Below are positions 35,158 through 44,962 of a DNA stretch of 64,000 nt, in pieces (within the stretch, counting starts at the first letter, position 1; each line of letters begins with the position of its first letter). The notes under the pieces were generated by a model. It was given only the letters and a program-made list of their open reading frames with translations, was not told where the DNA came from and did not search any database. A program made the translations under genes and the position numbers. Source of the stretch: Gluconobacter cerinus (GTDB lineage Bacteria; Pseudomonadota; Alphaproteobacteria; Acetobacterales; Acetobacteraceae); contig NZ_BEWM01000001.1 of NCBI RefSeq assembly GCF_002723935.1, positions 496,001 to 560,000 of the forward strand, written 5' to 3'.

Positions 35158-35286
35158 TCAACCGTGGATAGCGCAGACCACGACAATAATCGGCGTAGCG
35201 GCAAGCAGAAACCATGCCCCCATGGAGCACTTTGCTACAAGACGTTTACCCATGTGACGCATGGGACGACTGACGGATACCGACAT
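35158..35286 (-). CDS. Putative 42-residue membrane peptide
   Basis: A minus-strand ORF of 42 codons in the ispDF/ATP12 gap. It has GAGGAAGAT just before ATG 35286, a good ribosome-binding site. The product has a basic N-terminal half (RPMRHMGKRLVAK) followed by one hydrophobic helix (GAWFLLAATPIIVVVCAIHG), the layout of a small inner-membrane protein with Nin/Cout tendency and two cysteines. A terminator hairpin follows 14 bases later. No family is recognised. It may be the last gene of the ATP12-side transcription unit or an independent one. Alternative internal starts exist at ATG 35262 and 35253. Confidence 0.45.
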   Translation of the reverse strand: MSVSVSRPMRHMGKRLVAKCSMGAWFLLAATPIIVVVCAIHG

Positions 35287-35426
35287 ATCTTCCTCGACTC
35301 TGACATTGCAGGACAGAGCGGAAACTGCGCCATAACTCCCTGTGGAAGCCAGTCACTAATCATCTCGTTCTGTCACAGCGCCAGATGCGCCCCGATTATG
35401 GCAAGATCATGCCCTAAACCGGGAAA

Positions 35427-36116
35427 TCAGGTGTTTTGGGCCAACTTTAGAAACTGAATGGTTTCCGCAGCATCTTTTTCCCGAATTGCCATGATGCGAA
35501 TCAGCTCATCGTCCTGTCCCCAGACCAGAAGTTGCTGCCGTTCATCAGCATTCGCGACAAAAACCGCCTCTTCCAAGCTGATCGCGTCGTAAAGCAGCGC
35601 CAGAGATAGCAGCAGACTTCCAAAACACTGTGTCAGCACCCCTAGGGCCGCGAGCTCCGCTTCTCCCTGCCGGGATAGCAGACGCTCCAGCCCCGTCACG
35701 TAATCGCCAGACTGCGTTACAGGCATAAGCCCGTCTGTTACTTCCGGACGAATGCCCTGCGTCGCCAGCCAGGCAAAGACGCGCTCCACTGTCGAGTCGG
35801 CAGGACCTTTGCGATAGCAGAGCCCGTCATCCAGACCCAACCGTAGAAGCGCTTCCCGCGCCTCAATTAGATCCGGGCGAATCCGCTCGATCATGGTTCC
35901 GGCAACGCGGGTCATGGAAAGCTGTTCAGGCGTAAAGGAGGCATCCTTTGGAATAGCCTCCCATTCTGCCGCAATCGCCTGCGCCAGGGACTGCGAGGCA
36001 ACGGCCAGTACAGTTCCCTGAGGAAGACGGATGGGCCGTCCGTCCAACTCAGGAGAGAACAACCCGTCGCGCTCCCCAACTGAAACGCTCTGCCAGAATC
36101 GTTTGCGGCTGCTCAA
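35427..36116 (-). CDS. ATP12-family F1-ATPase assembly chaperone
   Basis: A 229-residue soluble protein of the ATP12 family, which in mitochondria binds the F1 alpha subunit during assembly; alphaproteobacterial members are assumed to do the same. Recognisable segments are SVSVGERDGLFSPELDGRPIRLPQG near the start, AAEWEAIP, DLIEAREALLRLGLDDGLCYR, and the late ALGVLTQCFGSLLLSLALL helix. It has no transmembrane segment. Its start overlaps the stop of the upstream AsmA-like gene (ATGA, 36113-36116). No F1 genes lie in the window. Confidence 0.88.
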   Translation of the reverse strand: MSSRKRFWQSVSVGERDGLFSPELDGRPIRLPQGTVLAVASQSLAQAIAAEWEAIPKDASFTPEQLSMTRVAGTMIERIRPDLIEAREALLRLGLDDGLCYRKGPADSTVERVFAWLATQGIRPEVTDGLMPVTQSGDYVTGLERLLSRQGEAELAALGVLTQCFGSLLLSLALLYDAISLEEAVFVANADERQQLLVWGQDDELIRIMAIREKDAAETIQFLKLAQNT

Positions 36117-38686
36117 TGGAGAACTCCCAGCGCGCGCAGAATGTCACCCGCTTTGTTGTGATGATGAGACTGCTCGGACGGCGGCGGTCCAGCCTGCCCT
36201 TCACGGGCAGCCGCAAGCGCGGCTGTGCAGGGATCAGCCGACGCTTCCCCACCAATCGAAAGCTGGAATCGGCCACCGGCATCCCTGTCCTGCTTCGCCT
36301 GTGGCGCAGACAAGGTGCCCGTTACGATAACAGGGGTGGAAGCACCGGCACCTTCGAAGTCAATACTGGGCACGAGATGCAACTGGATTTCCTGCGATCC
36401 CAGACGGACCTCACCATGCCCAGCCGTAGAGAACCGGCCAGACTGGAGCCCAATCGTGTCCAGCGTGGCCGTATCGTTGGCAAGCGCCATGTGCAGACCG
36501 ATACAACGCAGTGGCCGCACTCCGCTTCCCAGAAGGGAATCCGCGCCTGGGCCAGCAATGCGGCCCAGGATCTGGCTGTCCACTTTCCCGTCCACCATGG
36601 AGACGCCCAGATGCCCGCTCAAAGACTGCCGCAAATCCTCGGCCGTCTGGCCCTGACCCGACACTTCCCCCACAAGCTGGACTGGCCCCTGAAGCAGCAA
36701 TGGCAGCCCCAGCCCCTCTTCCAGAAGACCGATCGGGAGTACCAAAGGCTGGAACGTCAAATGAGTTGTGACCGGCAGATGGGATGCATCCAGATCGGCC
36801 TGTCCCGATAAGGTCAGTCCCTGCCCTTGTCCGGAAATCGGCTCAAGGCGCAGATGACCGTCTGACAGGGTCAGGTGCGTGGCAAGGTTGGTGTAGTCAT
36901 GTCCATAGAACACAACCCGGTCGAGCGTCAGATGAAGGTCAAGGTCCTGGGCTCGCAGACGCTTGACCCATGAAGGCACAGCCGCACTCTCCACAACACC
37001 TGCGTCAGACACGGCGGGAACAGAAGACTGATCCTGCATCTGAACAGGCTGTGTCGCTGCTTTTTCTACGGTCCCCGTCGCTCCCGGAATAGTTGCAGGC
37101 GGAGCTTTCGCAGGCTGCTGAGCAGTTGCTTTCACATCCTTCAGCCAGACATCTCTCAGCGCATCCAGATCAAGCTGGGTTGCATGCAGATGCCCGTTAA
37201 GGAGCGGCGTAGAGTTTTCATCAGTCAGAAGATGAAGGGCGCCATCGAAGTCTGCCTCGCGGCTCTTGAAAGCCATATCATCCAGCGTGGCTTCACTCAG
37301 CCCTTTACTGCTGACCGTGCCCTGAAGTGAAACGTCATGCAAAAGAACGCGCGGCAGATGAAGCGCCTTAGCCCCGCCCTGCACCACGAGATGACTCTTC
37401 TCGGCTCCTACAGTGCCGGAGACCGTTACTTTGGCATCATCCTGAGCATTAATGGGCGGCGTCGCGCCTTCAACATTCAACGCGGTGGACAGAGACAGCG
37501 GCATGGACCGCAGTTCTGCCTCAACAGGTACTTCCGTATGGAAATGATCACGTCTTGCGAGATCAACCTGTTCGAGGGTCCCGGCTTTACCAAGGATTCT
37601 CCAACCCGTATCGCGCCACAGCACATCTGCGGCCACCGAAAGCGGCGCAGATGCTGCATCAGCATCAAGGTGCAGATTACTGACCGCTGTTCCACGAACC
37701 GTCAGACCCGCAACATGCAGATGGATGCGGCTGGGTGCCAGACTCGCCAGTAAGGCCCGCGCCTTTTCGGTCCAGGTCGCATTCGCCACTTGCCCGGCAT
37801 CACCCTGCACCGTGATGTCTCCACCCAGTCCACGCATGTCAGGCAAGCTGGCATGAGGAAACAGGCGATGAGCATCCTGCAGATTAGGCCATTCTCCCTG
37901 CGCAGTCAGAACGAGGCCGCGCAGATTCGATGCATCATGAATCTGACCGTCCACATTCAGCCAGTCGCGCTTGGCATCCGTTCCAAGCGTCGAACCCAGG
38001 CTGAAAGTCCATGGCTTTGCGCCAGAGCGCAGAAGGGCCAGATCCCCCACATGCCCCTGCACCGTGAAGGGGGTTCCGCCGTGGCTCCCCTGCAAATTGA
38101 TCCAAGGGCTTTGGCTTCGCAGACCAGCCAGATCCATCGTGCCGATCTGGAAGCTACCGCTCATTTTCTGAGCCTGGTCGCGCCAACTCACTGTGCTGTT
38201 CGTCAGATGCAGCGCATCCAGAGAAAGATCCCAGTGAGCCTGCACGCGCTCACCAACATGCTGTCGAACCGGCAACGGGGCCTCTGCGCCACCTGCGTCT
38301 GAACGCGATGGCTGACTGAACGTCCAGTTGGCATTCCCGTCCGCATCGCGCTCCAGTGAGAGCGTGGCGCCATCCACTACGAAATCCTGAAATCGGACCT
38401 CGCGGTGAAGAAGCGCCAGAACGGAAAGACCTGCATGCACGGTCCTGGCCTGAAACACCGGAGCCTGGCCTGGGCGCTGCAACACCAGATTGCGCGCCTC
38501 GAAAGACGGCCAGGGCAGGATCTGGATGGTGGAGCTTTTCACCACCATCGAAAGACCCGTCTCTTTTTTCAGAGCCTCGGCCACACGCTGGCGCAGCGCA
38601 TCCTGATCAATCAGCTCATGTGCAGCAATGCTGACGCCCACGAAGGCAACGATGACCCCGATGAGCGCGCCAGTGAGTTTCCTCAT
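36113..38686 (-). CDS. AsmA-family envelope protein
   Basis: An 857-residue protein with one N-terminal transmembrane helix (LTGALIGVIVAFVGVSIAAHEL) and a very long periplasmic part of repeated beta strands, the layout of AsmA/YicH bridge-like lipid-transport proteins. DALRQRVAEALKKETGLSMVV and LPWPSFEARNLVL near the start and the C-terminal DFEGAGASTPVIVTGTLSAPQ are AsmA-type. The central region has an Ala/Pro/Gln low-complexity linker near residues 515-565. AsmA proteins are thought to help carry phospholipids or affect LPS and outer-membrane assembly (inferred here). It overlaps both neighbours by four bases, making a four-gene coupled chain from rarA to the ATP12 gene. Confidence 0.88.
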   Translation of the reverse strand: MRKLTGALIGVIVAFVGVSIAAHELIDQDALRQRVAEALKKETGLSMVVKSSTIQILPWPSFEARNLVLQRPGQAPVFQARTVHAGLSVLALLHREVRFQDFVVDGATLSLERDADGNANWTFSQPSRSDAGGAEAPLPVRQHVGERVQAHWDLSLDALHLTNSTVSWRDQAQKMSGSFQIGTMDLAGLRSQSPWINLQGSHGGTPFTVQGHVGDLALLRSGAKPWTFSLGSTLGTDAKRDWLNVDGQIHDASNLRGLVLTAQGEWPNLQDAHRLFPHASLPDMRGLGGDITVQGDAGQVANATWTEKARALLASLAPSRIHLHVAGLTVRGTAVSNLHLDADAASAPLSVAADVLWRDTGWRILGKAGTLEQVDLARRDHFHTEVPVEAELRSMPLSLSTALNVEGATPPINAQDDAKVTVSGTVGAEKSHLVVQGGAKALHLPRVLLHDVSLQGTVSSKGLSEATLDDMAFKSREADFDGALHLLTDENSTPLLNGHLHATQLDLDALRDVWLKDVKATAQQPAKAPPATIPGATGTVEKAATQPVQMQDQSSVPAVSDAGVVESAAVPSWVKRLRAQDLDLHLTLDRVVFYGHDYTNLATHLTLSDGHLRLEPISGQGQGLTLSGQADLDASHLPVTTHLTFQPLVLPIGLLEEGLGLPLLLQGPVQLVGEVSGQGQTAEDLRQSLSGHLGVSMVDGKVDSQILGRIAGPGADSLLGSGVRPLRCIGLHMALANDTATLDTIGLQSGRFSTAGHGEVRLGSQEIQLHLVPSIDFEGAGASTPVIVTGTLSAPQAKQDRDAGGRFQLSIGGEASADPCTAALAAAREGQAGPPPSEQSHHHNKAGDILRALGVLH

Positions 38687-39675
38687 TTTGCAGGCCCTCT
38701 GCTTCCCTTGATGCGCTTCGGCGCAGGTGTATCGCCCGGCACGAACCCAAGTGAACGGAACGTTTCACGCATATGCGGCGGCAGTGGTGCCGTCACGATC
38801 AGACGACCACCGGCCGGATGCGGAATATCCAGCTGACGGGCATGCAGATGCAGCTTGTCGATAAAGCCTTCCGGATGAGCGGTTTTCCCACCGTAGCGCG
38901 GATCACCCACAATCGGCGTGCCCAGAGACTCACAATGCACACGAAGCTGATGTGTCCGTCCCGTCAGCGGAGACAGGCCCAACCAAGAGAACTTCTTTCC
39001 CGCAGCGTCGATCGTCTCGTATTCGCTCTTGGCGGAAACCGCATCTTCTTCACCGCGGGACGCCGCCACGACAAGAGCAGCACCACCCGCACCAATTTTG
39101 GCCAGAGGCTGGTCAATAATGCCAGACGCCTGCGCCGGGCGGCCGACAACAATCGCCCAGTAGGTCTTACCAACATCACGCCCACGGAATGCTGCTGCCA
39201 GTTTGGCAGCGACACCAGGCGTACGCGCAATCAGGAGAATACCGGACGTGTCCCGGTCAATCCGGTGCACAAGGCGCGGACGGTCTTCGTCTTCCTTGCG
39301 CAAGCCGTCCAGCATCATGTCCACATGCTTGGTGATACCCGGGCCACCTTGCGTAGCCAGACCGGATGGCTTGTCCAGCACCAGAAGATGATCATCCTGA
39401 TAGATCACCATCTTCTCGATTTCGCGCACCAGCATCGGATCTGGCGGCGGCAGCGGGGCCTGACGGGTCATGTCCGGCAGCGGCGGAATACGCACGCTCT
39501 GCCCAGGAGCAAGACGTGCGTTGCTCTGAACCCGGCCACCATCAACGCGGATCTGGCCTTTACGGCACAGCTTCTGGAGCGCGCCCTGGGTGAGATTGGG
39601 GTAGTGACGTCTGAACCAGCGATCGAGGCGCAGATCGGCTTCGTCTTCGGTTACAATGCGGTTGGAAACTTTCAT
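38683..39675 (-). CDS. RluC/RluD-type pseudouridine synthase
   Basis: A 330-residue enzyme with an N-terminal S4 RNA-binding domain (RLDRWFRRHYPNLTQGALQKLCRKG) and a catalytic domain whose nucleophilic Asp is in HRIDRDTSGILLIART. DDHLLVLDKPSGLATQGG and GRTHQLRVHCESLG are family blocks. RluC modifies 23S rRNA at 955, 2504 and 2580 in E. coli; RluD acts at 1911-1917. Which target applies here is not certain. It overlaps the AsmA-like gene and rarA. Confidence 0.93.
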   Translation of the reverse strand: MKVSNRIVTEDEADLRLDRWFRRHYPNLTQGALQKLCRKGQIRVDGGRVQSNARLAPGQSVRIPPLPDMTRQAPLPPPDPMLVREIEKMVIYQDDHLLVLDKPSGLATQGGPGITKHVDMMLDGLRKEDEDRPRLVHRIDRDTSGILLIARTPGVAAKLAAAFRGRDVGKTYWAIVVGRPAQASGIIDQPLAKIGAGGAALVVAASRGEEDAVSAKSEYETIDAAGKKFSWLGLSPLTGRTHQLRVHCESLGTPIVGDPRYGGKTAHPEGFIDKLHLHARQLDIPHPAGGRLIVTAPLPPHMRETFRSLGFVPGDTPAPKRIKGSRGPAK

Positions 39676-41084
39676 GGATCGCGGGATGCCCTTTTGGCGG
39701 CCCGTATGTCCAGAAGTTTTCTGATACGGCCCTCGTAACCCCGGTCTGTCGGCTGATAGAGCGAGACCCGCTCCATGCCCTCCGGGAAATAATTCTGTCC
39801 CGAAAATGCGTCTTCGGAATCATGGTCGTACTCGTAGCCCTTCCCGTAGCCAATGTCTTTCATCAACGTTGTCGGGGCATTGAGAATATGAGACGGCGGC
39901 ATGCGGCTTCCGGTCTCACGGGCCAGCTTCCGCGCCGCCTTGTAAGCCATATACACCGCATTCGACTTGGGCGCCGTCGCCAGATGAACCACGACCTGCG
40001 CCAGCGCCAGCTCACCTTCCGGCGACCCCAGCCGCTCGTAAGTCTGCCAGGCAGCTACGGCCATCGGCAGAGCGTTCGGGTCCGCCTGCCCAACGTCTTC
40101 CGCTGCAAACCGGGTCAGGCGACGGGCGATATACCGCGGATCTTCGCCACCTTCGAGCATCCGGGCGAACCAGTATAGCCCTGCATCCGGATCGCTTCCC
40201 CGCAGGGATTTGTGCAGTGCAGAAATGAGATTGTAATGCTCTTCCCGATCACGATCATACAGAATGGCCCGTCGGGACAGGATAGCCGCAAGATCTTTCG
40301 GGGTCAGTTCCCTGTCAGGGTCCAGAACAACCAGCTGCTCCACCATGTTCAACAGGTAGCGTCCATCGCCATCCGCCATTGCCCGAAGGCTGGCACGCGC
40401 CTCCCGATCCAGCGGCAGGCGATGGCCTACGTTTTTTTCCGCATGCGTCAGCAATGCTTCCAGACTGGCATCGTCCAACCGGTTTAGCACCAGAACCTGA
40501 CATCGGGATAAAAGCGCGGCGTTCAGTGCAAAAGATGGATTCTCTGTTGTCGCCCCCACCAGCACGACCGTCCCGCGCTCGACATACGGCAGGAATCCAT
40601 CCTGCTGCGCCCGGTTGAACCGATGGATTTCGTCCACGAAAAGCAACGTGCCACGGCCTGTTACTTCCTGACGCCGATCTGCCTCTTCAAAGGCTTTGCG
40701 CAGTTCAGCCACACCAGAAAAAACAGCCGAAATCTGTGCATAATGAAGATTGGCTTTGCCTGCCAACAGGCGCGCAATGGTCGTTTTGCCGCAGCCGGGC
40801 CCACCCCACAGGATGAGGCTGGACAATGTGCCCCGCGCAAGCATTCGCGTCAGAGTACCTTCTGGCCCCAGCAGATGATCCTGGCCGCGCACCTCTTCCA
40901 GAGTTTTCGGGCGCAGACGATCTGCGAGGGGCTGCGTCCGTGAAGGCGGACGAGCGGGTATTTTTGGAGCCTCAATAGGGCGGGGCGGTGAAGGCTGCCG
41001 AGCAGACTGCATGTTCCCACGGGACGGCGGCTCGCGCCCCGCAGGTCCGGGATTTGTCCCGAACAGATCTGTCATGTCCGCCAT
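39672..41084 (-). CDS. rarA: Replication-associated recombination ATPase RarA/MgsA
   Basis: A 470-residue AAA+ protein acting at stalled replication forks. Walker A is LWGGPGCGKTTIARLLAG near residue 95, Walker B is LLFVDEIHRFNRAQQDGF, and ATTENPSFALNAALLSR and YWFARMLEGGEDPRYIARRL are highly specific to this family. The N-terminal 50 residues are Pro/Arg-rich and variable. It is upstream in a coupled minus-strand chain: rarA, pseudouridine synthase, AsmA-like, ATP12. The start is ATG 41084. Confidence 0.95.
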   Translation of the reverse strand: MADMTDLFGTNPGPAGREPPSRGNMQSARQPSPPRPIEAPKIPARPPSRTQPLADRLRPKTLEEVRGQDHLLGPEGTLTRMLARGTLSSLILWGGPGCGKTTIARLLAGKANLHYAQISAVFSGVAELRKAFEEADRRQEVTGRGTLLFVDEIHRFNRAQQDGFLPYVERGTVVLVGATTENPSFALNAALLSRCQVLVLNRLDDASLEALLTHAEKNVGHRLPLDREARASLRAMADGDGRYLLNMVEQLVVLDPDRELTPKDLAAILSRRAILYDRDREEHYNLISALHKSLRGSDPDAGLYWFARMLEGGEDPRYIARRLTRFAAEDVGQADPNALPMAVAAWQTYERLGSPEGELALAQVVVHLATAPKSNAVYMAYKAARKLARETGSRMPPSHILNAPTTLMKDIGYGKGYEYDHDSEDAFSGQNYFPEGMERVSLYQPTDRGYEGRIRKLLDIRAAKRASRDP

Positions 41085-41161
41085 GGCTGCCTCCTGATAC
41101 GGGAACGATCATAGAACTCCCGTACATATTTCGGAACAGCTGTGACTTTAAGGAAGAGCGC

Positions 41162-44100
41162 CTACTGGAGAATTTTCCGTAAAGCTCCAGGAAGAAGCAT
41201 GGAAAGCGGATTGACGGTCAACTCAGGCTGACCAACGACACCCGTCACATCAAATGTTGCGGCCAATACACCGCCGCCCTTCTCTGGCGCCAGAATATGC
41301 CCGATCCCCGGTAGTTTCCCCGGCAGCGCGTTTAGGCCAAAGAGTGGCACAATAGTGCCATGCAGAGACAACGCTGACGTATCCAGATCCACCGGCCCTT
41401 CTACAGTGGCGCCAAGCGCCTGATTCCCGATTGTTCCATCGCGCAGAACGAGCTTTCGCCCTTCCAGAGCAATCTTCGTGGACACGTGGCTTACGCTAAA
41501 ACGATCCGTGCGGCTTTGCGACCAGTGAAGCGGGGAAAGATCGGAAACGGCTGTCAGGGTAAAGGGCGGCTGCAGGAACTGGAACGGCCCGATTTCCAGC
41601 TGCCCCCGGAAGGGCGGAAGTCCCAGCCCAAGGCCCGACGTGCCAGCTTTCTCGCGCAGGAAATTCCCATCCAAATGTGCCGCGCCGCCGCCGATCCGAT
41701 CATATAAGCCCAACCCTTTCAGCAGTGCTCCCAGATTGTCCACATCCAGAACGAAGGGCTGCCTCCGGCCTGTATCGGCCAGAACGGCTCTCACACGCGA
41801 TGGGGCATCCAATGCAAATCGCCCGGATGTCAGGCTGCCGTTTCGCAGCTCAATATGCGACACGACGCCCCCAACCAGCCCTTTAGGACCAAAATAGACC
41901 CGCGGGGCGTGCAGATCGATGGACCAGGCATCGCCAACACCGGAAGTCTTGTCGGCGGCAGGGCTCCCTGCTTCGCGTGACGCAGCTTCTGCCGCATCCC
42001 GGGCAGCCTTGCGCGAGGCCGGATCGAAGAGTGGCGCAAGATCCAGCGGATCAGCGTCCAGAGCGATCTGAATGGGAGCGGACGGCTCCTTCGGTAACAT
42101 AATCTGGGCGTCACCTTCGCTTCGGCCCAGACGGAATCCTTCAATAATGATGCTGCTTAAACGTCCAGCCTGCGTTACGCCGCGACCTGCGACAGAAAGC
42201 GTCTGACCATGCGCCTGCAACCCATCCAGCGCCACCATGTCATGGCCCCGAAAGCCAATATGGGCAGCCGCAACAGCTGCCTCCCCTTCAGGCTTGGTCC
42301 AGACCGGAACAGTAATTCCGGCCTTCTCCATGTTCAGGGAAAGAGCAAGATCCGCAAGCGTATCAGCATGCTCAATGTAATGCGCTGAAAGCGTGGCCTG
42401 CCCCGTGAACAAACCCGCCGGCACAAGATGCGACTTCACTGCAGACAGGGGGTCCAGAAGCGCCGTTGCACGAATATCCTGCAACACCCTTCCCGGCGCT
42501 CCCTGCTGGAAATTTTCATCCAGCGCGACATGAACAGGGATACCTGACAACCGCCCATCCCCTGTCAGGTTCAGGCCGTTTTCCGTCGCCCCCAGTGTGC
42601 CGGACGCTCCATCAACAGGCCGCCCCATCAGAACATTGCCCAGATGCACATTGGCGAATGAGGCTTTGGCCTGAACATGAATGTCACTGTTTTTGAGACG
42701 CGCCGTCAGCGGCAGCGTTAGCCGAGCCTCCGCATCAATAGTCCCCGAAGGCTCCGTGAACGGAAGCGGATGCCGTGACAGAAGATGCAGCCTGGGATGA
42801 GAGAGAATATCCCGAAAAGCCGCGACCGATCCCTGAAGATGGGTTTTGATGTCCCCTGTCGTCGGACCTTTCTCGTAAAGATTGCCAATGCGCACCTGAC
42901 CGTCAGGAATGCTGATGTTTCCATCTGGCGTGGCCTGCTGACCATGCTCCAGATCAAGAACCAGCGTATCAAATCCATCAAACCCGAGACGTGCATCAAT
43001 CCCCGTCGCGGGCGGCACAGGCCGCAGCCAGTGCACGGTCAGGTCATGGCCCAGCAACTGGCCATCCATGCTGGTGGGGAGGATGTGCGACAGCCCATCG
43101 CTCGTATGAAGATGGGTTCGGACCATCAGGTCCCGGCCCTGCCCGCTGGTGATGTTAGCAGCGATCCATTTCCGCCCGCCCTTGATGATACCAGCAGGCC
43201 AAACGCTCCCGAGCGTCGCAAAATCAAACCCATCAAGACTGGCCGTCGCATCTCCATCCAGCACATGAATATGCTGGAGATCATCGACGGTCAGATCAGC
43301 AGTCGCATGAAGGTGCGTCAGGGCATTATTGGTATCAGCAAGCGTCAGCGAACAGTCAGGAACGGAAAGCCTTGCAGCGCCCTCTGTCCCAGGTTTTGCC
43401 ATAACCAGATGAAGGGATGCCTTGCCGTCACGCAGATCAACGGGCAGCGCTTCTTTCTGCGCAACATGCCCGGCTCCAAGGGCAACTTGCATCTCAATGC
43501 TGGCTGGAAGCTCTCCCATGCCATGAGGCACGACATGAATATCCGCACCCACTGTGAGGGGAACGTCCCATGCCGCCAGAGCCGGGGCAAACATACTTAA
43601 CCCGGACGGTCGGAACGTCGTAGACGTCAGATGCCACTGGCCAGTGGTCGCGGATGTCTGTCCGCCTTTTGCCGTCAGAAGCGTCTGGAATGGTCCAACG
43701 CGCACGGAACTGCGCCACCAACCATTCCATAGGTAATCATGAGACGCAGCAGCGACTTTCAGCCGCTGCCCGTGTGCTTCAATCGGCCCCAATAGCAGTC
43801 GTTGTCCATTGGGAAGCCCTAGCAGCGTAATGCTGACGTTCTTGAGGTCCAGGGCCGCCAATCGGTCCATCTGTGTCGGAACACCGCGGCCGCCGTGTTT
43901 CTGGGATGGCAGATCCAGATCGACATCGCCATTCGGCTGACGACGCAAAACCAGCGTGACATCCTGCAGGCGCAATCTGCGCGGGGCGATGATGCCGTGC
44001 AGAAGCGGGGCAAGTGCCAGAACCGTATCGGCCTCACCGGCCTGTTCGGCAGGCGTTCCATCCAGCCGGGCAACCGTCAGCCCGCGTGCTTCAAGCATCA

Positions 44101-44392
44101 GCCCCGCAGAAATACCACCTGAGCTTGGTTGCCATTGAACACGCAGCCGGGACCACGAAAGGCGCCCCGCGGGATGCCCCGGCTTTTTGCCTGCGACGAC
44201 AGACACCGGCTCAATGAGACGTGAAACCGCAGTGATATCGACCGGCCCATGCGCCAGCTTCCACAACAGGACAGCCGACAGCGCGCCTGCCACGGCGACA
44301 GGAGCAACAAAGGCAATGCAGGCCCACCGTGCAACATGCAGATGACGGGGCAAATGAAACGGGCCAGGTGTGTAAGGATCAGGGAGGGCCAT
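41162..44392 (-). CDS. Large AsmA-like/YhdP-like envelope protein
   Basis: A 1076-residue protein with one N-terminal transmembrane helix (WACIAFVAPVAVAGALSAVLLW, about residues 24-45), then a long beta-strand periplasmic region. GLMLEARGLTVARLDG and VLALAPLLHGIIAPRRLRLQDV near the start fit the DUF3971 domain of YhdP. The C-terminal ALPGKLPGIGHILAPEKGGGVLAATFDVTG fits the AsmA-like C-terminal region. YhdP-type proteins help phospholipid traffic to the outer membrane. It is the second such protein within 3 kb. It is separated from rarA by 77 bases. Confidence 0.85.
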   Translation of the reverse strand: MALPDPYTPGPFHLPRHLHVARWACIAFVAPVAVAGALSAVLLWKLAHGPVDITAVSRLIEPVSVVAGKKPGHPAGRLSWSRLRVQWQPSSGGISAGLMLEARGLTVARLDGTPAEQAGEADTVLALAPLLHGIIAPRRLRLQDVTLVLRRQPNGDVDLDLPSQKHGGRGVPTQMDRLAALDLKNVSITLLGLPNGQRLLLGPIEAHGQRLKVAAASHDYLWNGWWRSSVRVGPFQTLLTAKGGQTSATTGQWHLTSTTFRPSGLSMFAPALAAWDVPLTVGADIHVVPHGMGELPASIEMQVALGAGHVAQKEALPVDLRDGKASLHLVMAKPGTEGAARLSVPDCSLTLADTNNALTHLHATADLTVDDLQHIHVLDGDATASLDGFDFATLGSVWPAGIIKGGRKWIAANITSGQGRDLMVRTHLHTSDGLSHILPTSMDGQLLGHDLTVHWLRPVPPATGIDARLGFDGFDTLVLDLEHGQQATPDGNISIPDGQVRIGNLYEKGPTTGDIKTHLQGSVAAFRDILSHPRLHLLSRHPLPFTEPSGTIDAEARLTLPLTARLKNSDIHVQAKASFANVHLGNVLMGRPVDGASGTLGATENGLNLTGDGRLSGIPVHVALDENFQQGAPGRVLQDIRATALLDPLSAVKSHLVPAGLFTGQATLSAHYIEHADTLADLALSLNMEKAGITVPVWTKPEGEAAVAAAHIGFRGHDMVALDGLQAHGQTLSVAGRGVTQAGRLSSIIIEGFRLGRSEGDAQIMLPKEPSAPIQIALDADPLDLAPLFDPASRKAARDAAEAASREAGSPAADKTSGVGDAWSIDLHAPRVYFGPKGLVGGVVSHIELRNGSLTSGRFALDAPSRVRAVLADTGRRQPFVLDVDNLGALLKGLGLYDRIGGGAAHLDGNFLREKAGTSGLGLGLPPFRGQLEIGPFQFLQPPFTLTAVSDLSPLHWSQSRTDRFSVSHVSTKIALEGRKLVLRDGTIGNQALGATVEGPVDLDTSALSLHGTIVPLFGLNALPGKLPGIGHILAPEKGGGVLAATFDVTGVVGQPELTVNPLSMLLPGALRKILQ

Positions 44393-44456
44393 GACTGGTA
44401 TGCCGGGAAGCCTCCGGCGTTCTCCCTGTCTGTGAAAGAGATGGCTGGAGAGGCTC

Positions 44457-44951
44457 TCAGGCCCCTGAGGTCAGGCTCCGGAAAGCTTCTGCCACCAGGG
44501 CAGAGTGCTCAGCAGGCTTAACTTTGCGCCAGATATGACGGATTACGCCGCTCCCATCCACCAGAAAGGAACTGCGTTCCATACCCATGTAGGTGCGGCC
44601 ATACATGGATTTCTCAACCCACGTACCATAGGCCTCAGCCACCACATGGTCTTCATCCGACGCCAACGGGAACGTCAGTGAGTACTTTGCAGCAAAGCGT
44701 TCGATTTTTGAGACGGCGTCCGGGCTGACACCAACAATGGTGAGGCCTTCACTGTCAAAAGCCGGCAGGTTCTCCTGAATGGAGCAGGCCTGCGTCGTAC
44801 AGCCGGGCGTGTCAGCTTTCGGATAGAAATAAAGCAGATATGGCTTACCCTTCAGCGCATCGCTGCTGACGGTACCGCCTCCTGAGACGGGAAGCGAAAA
44901 CGCAGGGGCCTGGTCGCCCACCTGAAGAGCATGATCTGTCATAAGCACCAT
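44457..44951 (-). CDS. bcp: Thiol peroxidase, BCP/PrxQ type peroxiredoxin
   Basis: A 164-residue thioredoxin-fold peroxidase reducing hydrogen peroxide and organic hydroperoxides. The peroxidatic cysteine and the resolving cysteine are five residues apart in PGCTTQACSIQENL, the PrxQ alpha form. FYPKADTPG and SFLVDGSGVIRHIWRKV are further matches. ATG 44951 is chosen with AGG five bases before it; ATG 44942 is an alternative. No signal peptide, so cytoplasmic. It sits ahead of the large AsmA-like gene on the same strand. Confidence 0.95.
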   Translation of the reverse strand: MVLMTDHALQVGDQAPAFSLPVSGGGTVSSDALKGKPYLLYFYPKADTPGCTTQACSIQENLPAFDSEGLTIVGVSPDAVSKIERFAAKYSLTFPLASDEDHVVAEAYGTWVEKSMYGRTYMGMERSSFLVDGSGVIRHIWRKVKPAEHSALVAEAFRSLTSGA

Positions 44952-44962
44952 GATTGCCTGAC

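Noticed and set aside
35164-35457. A 97-residue plus-strand frame in the ispDF/ATP12 gap
   Set aside because: No ribosome-binding site, poor composition, runs into the 3' end of the ATP12 gene; the minus-strand 42-codon frame fits better.
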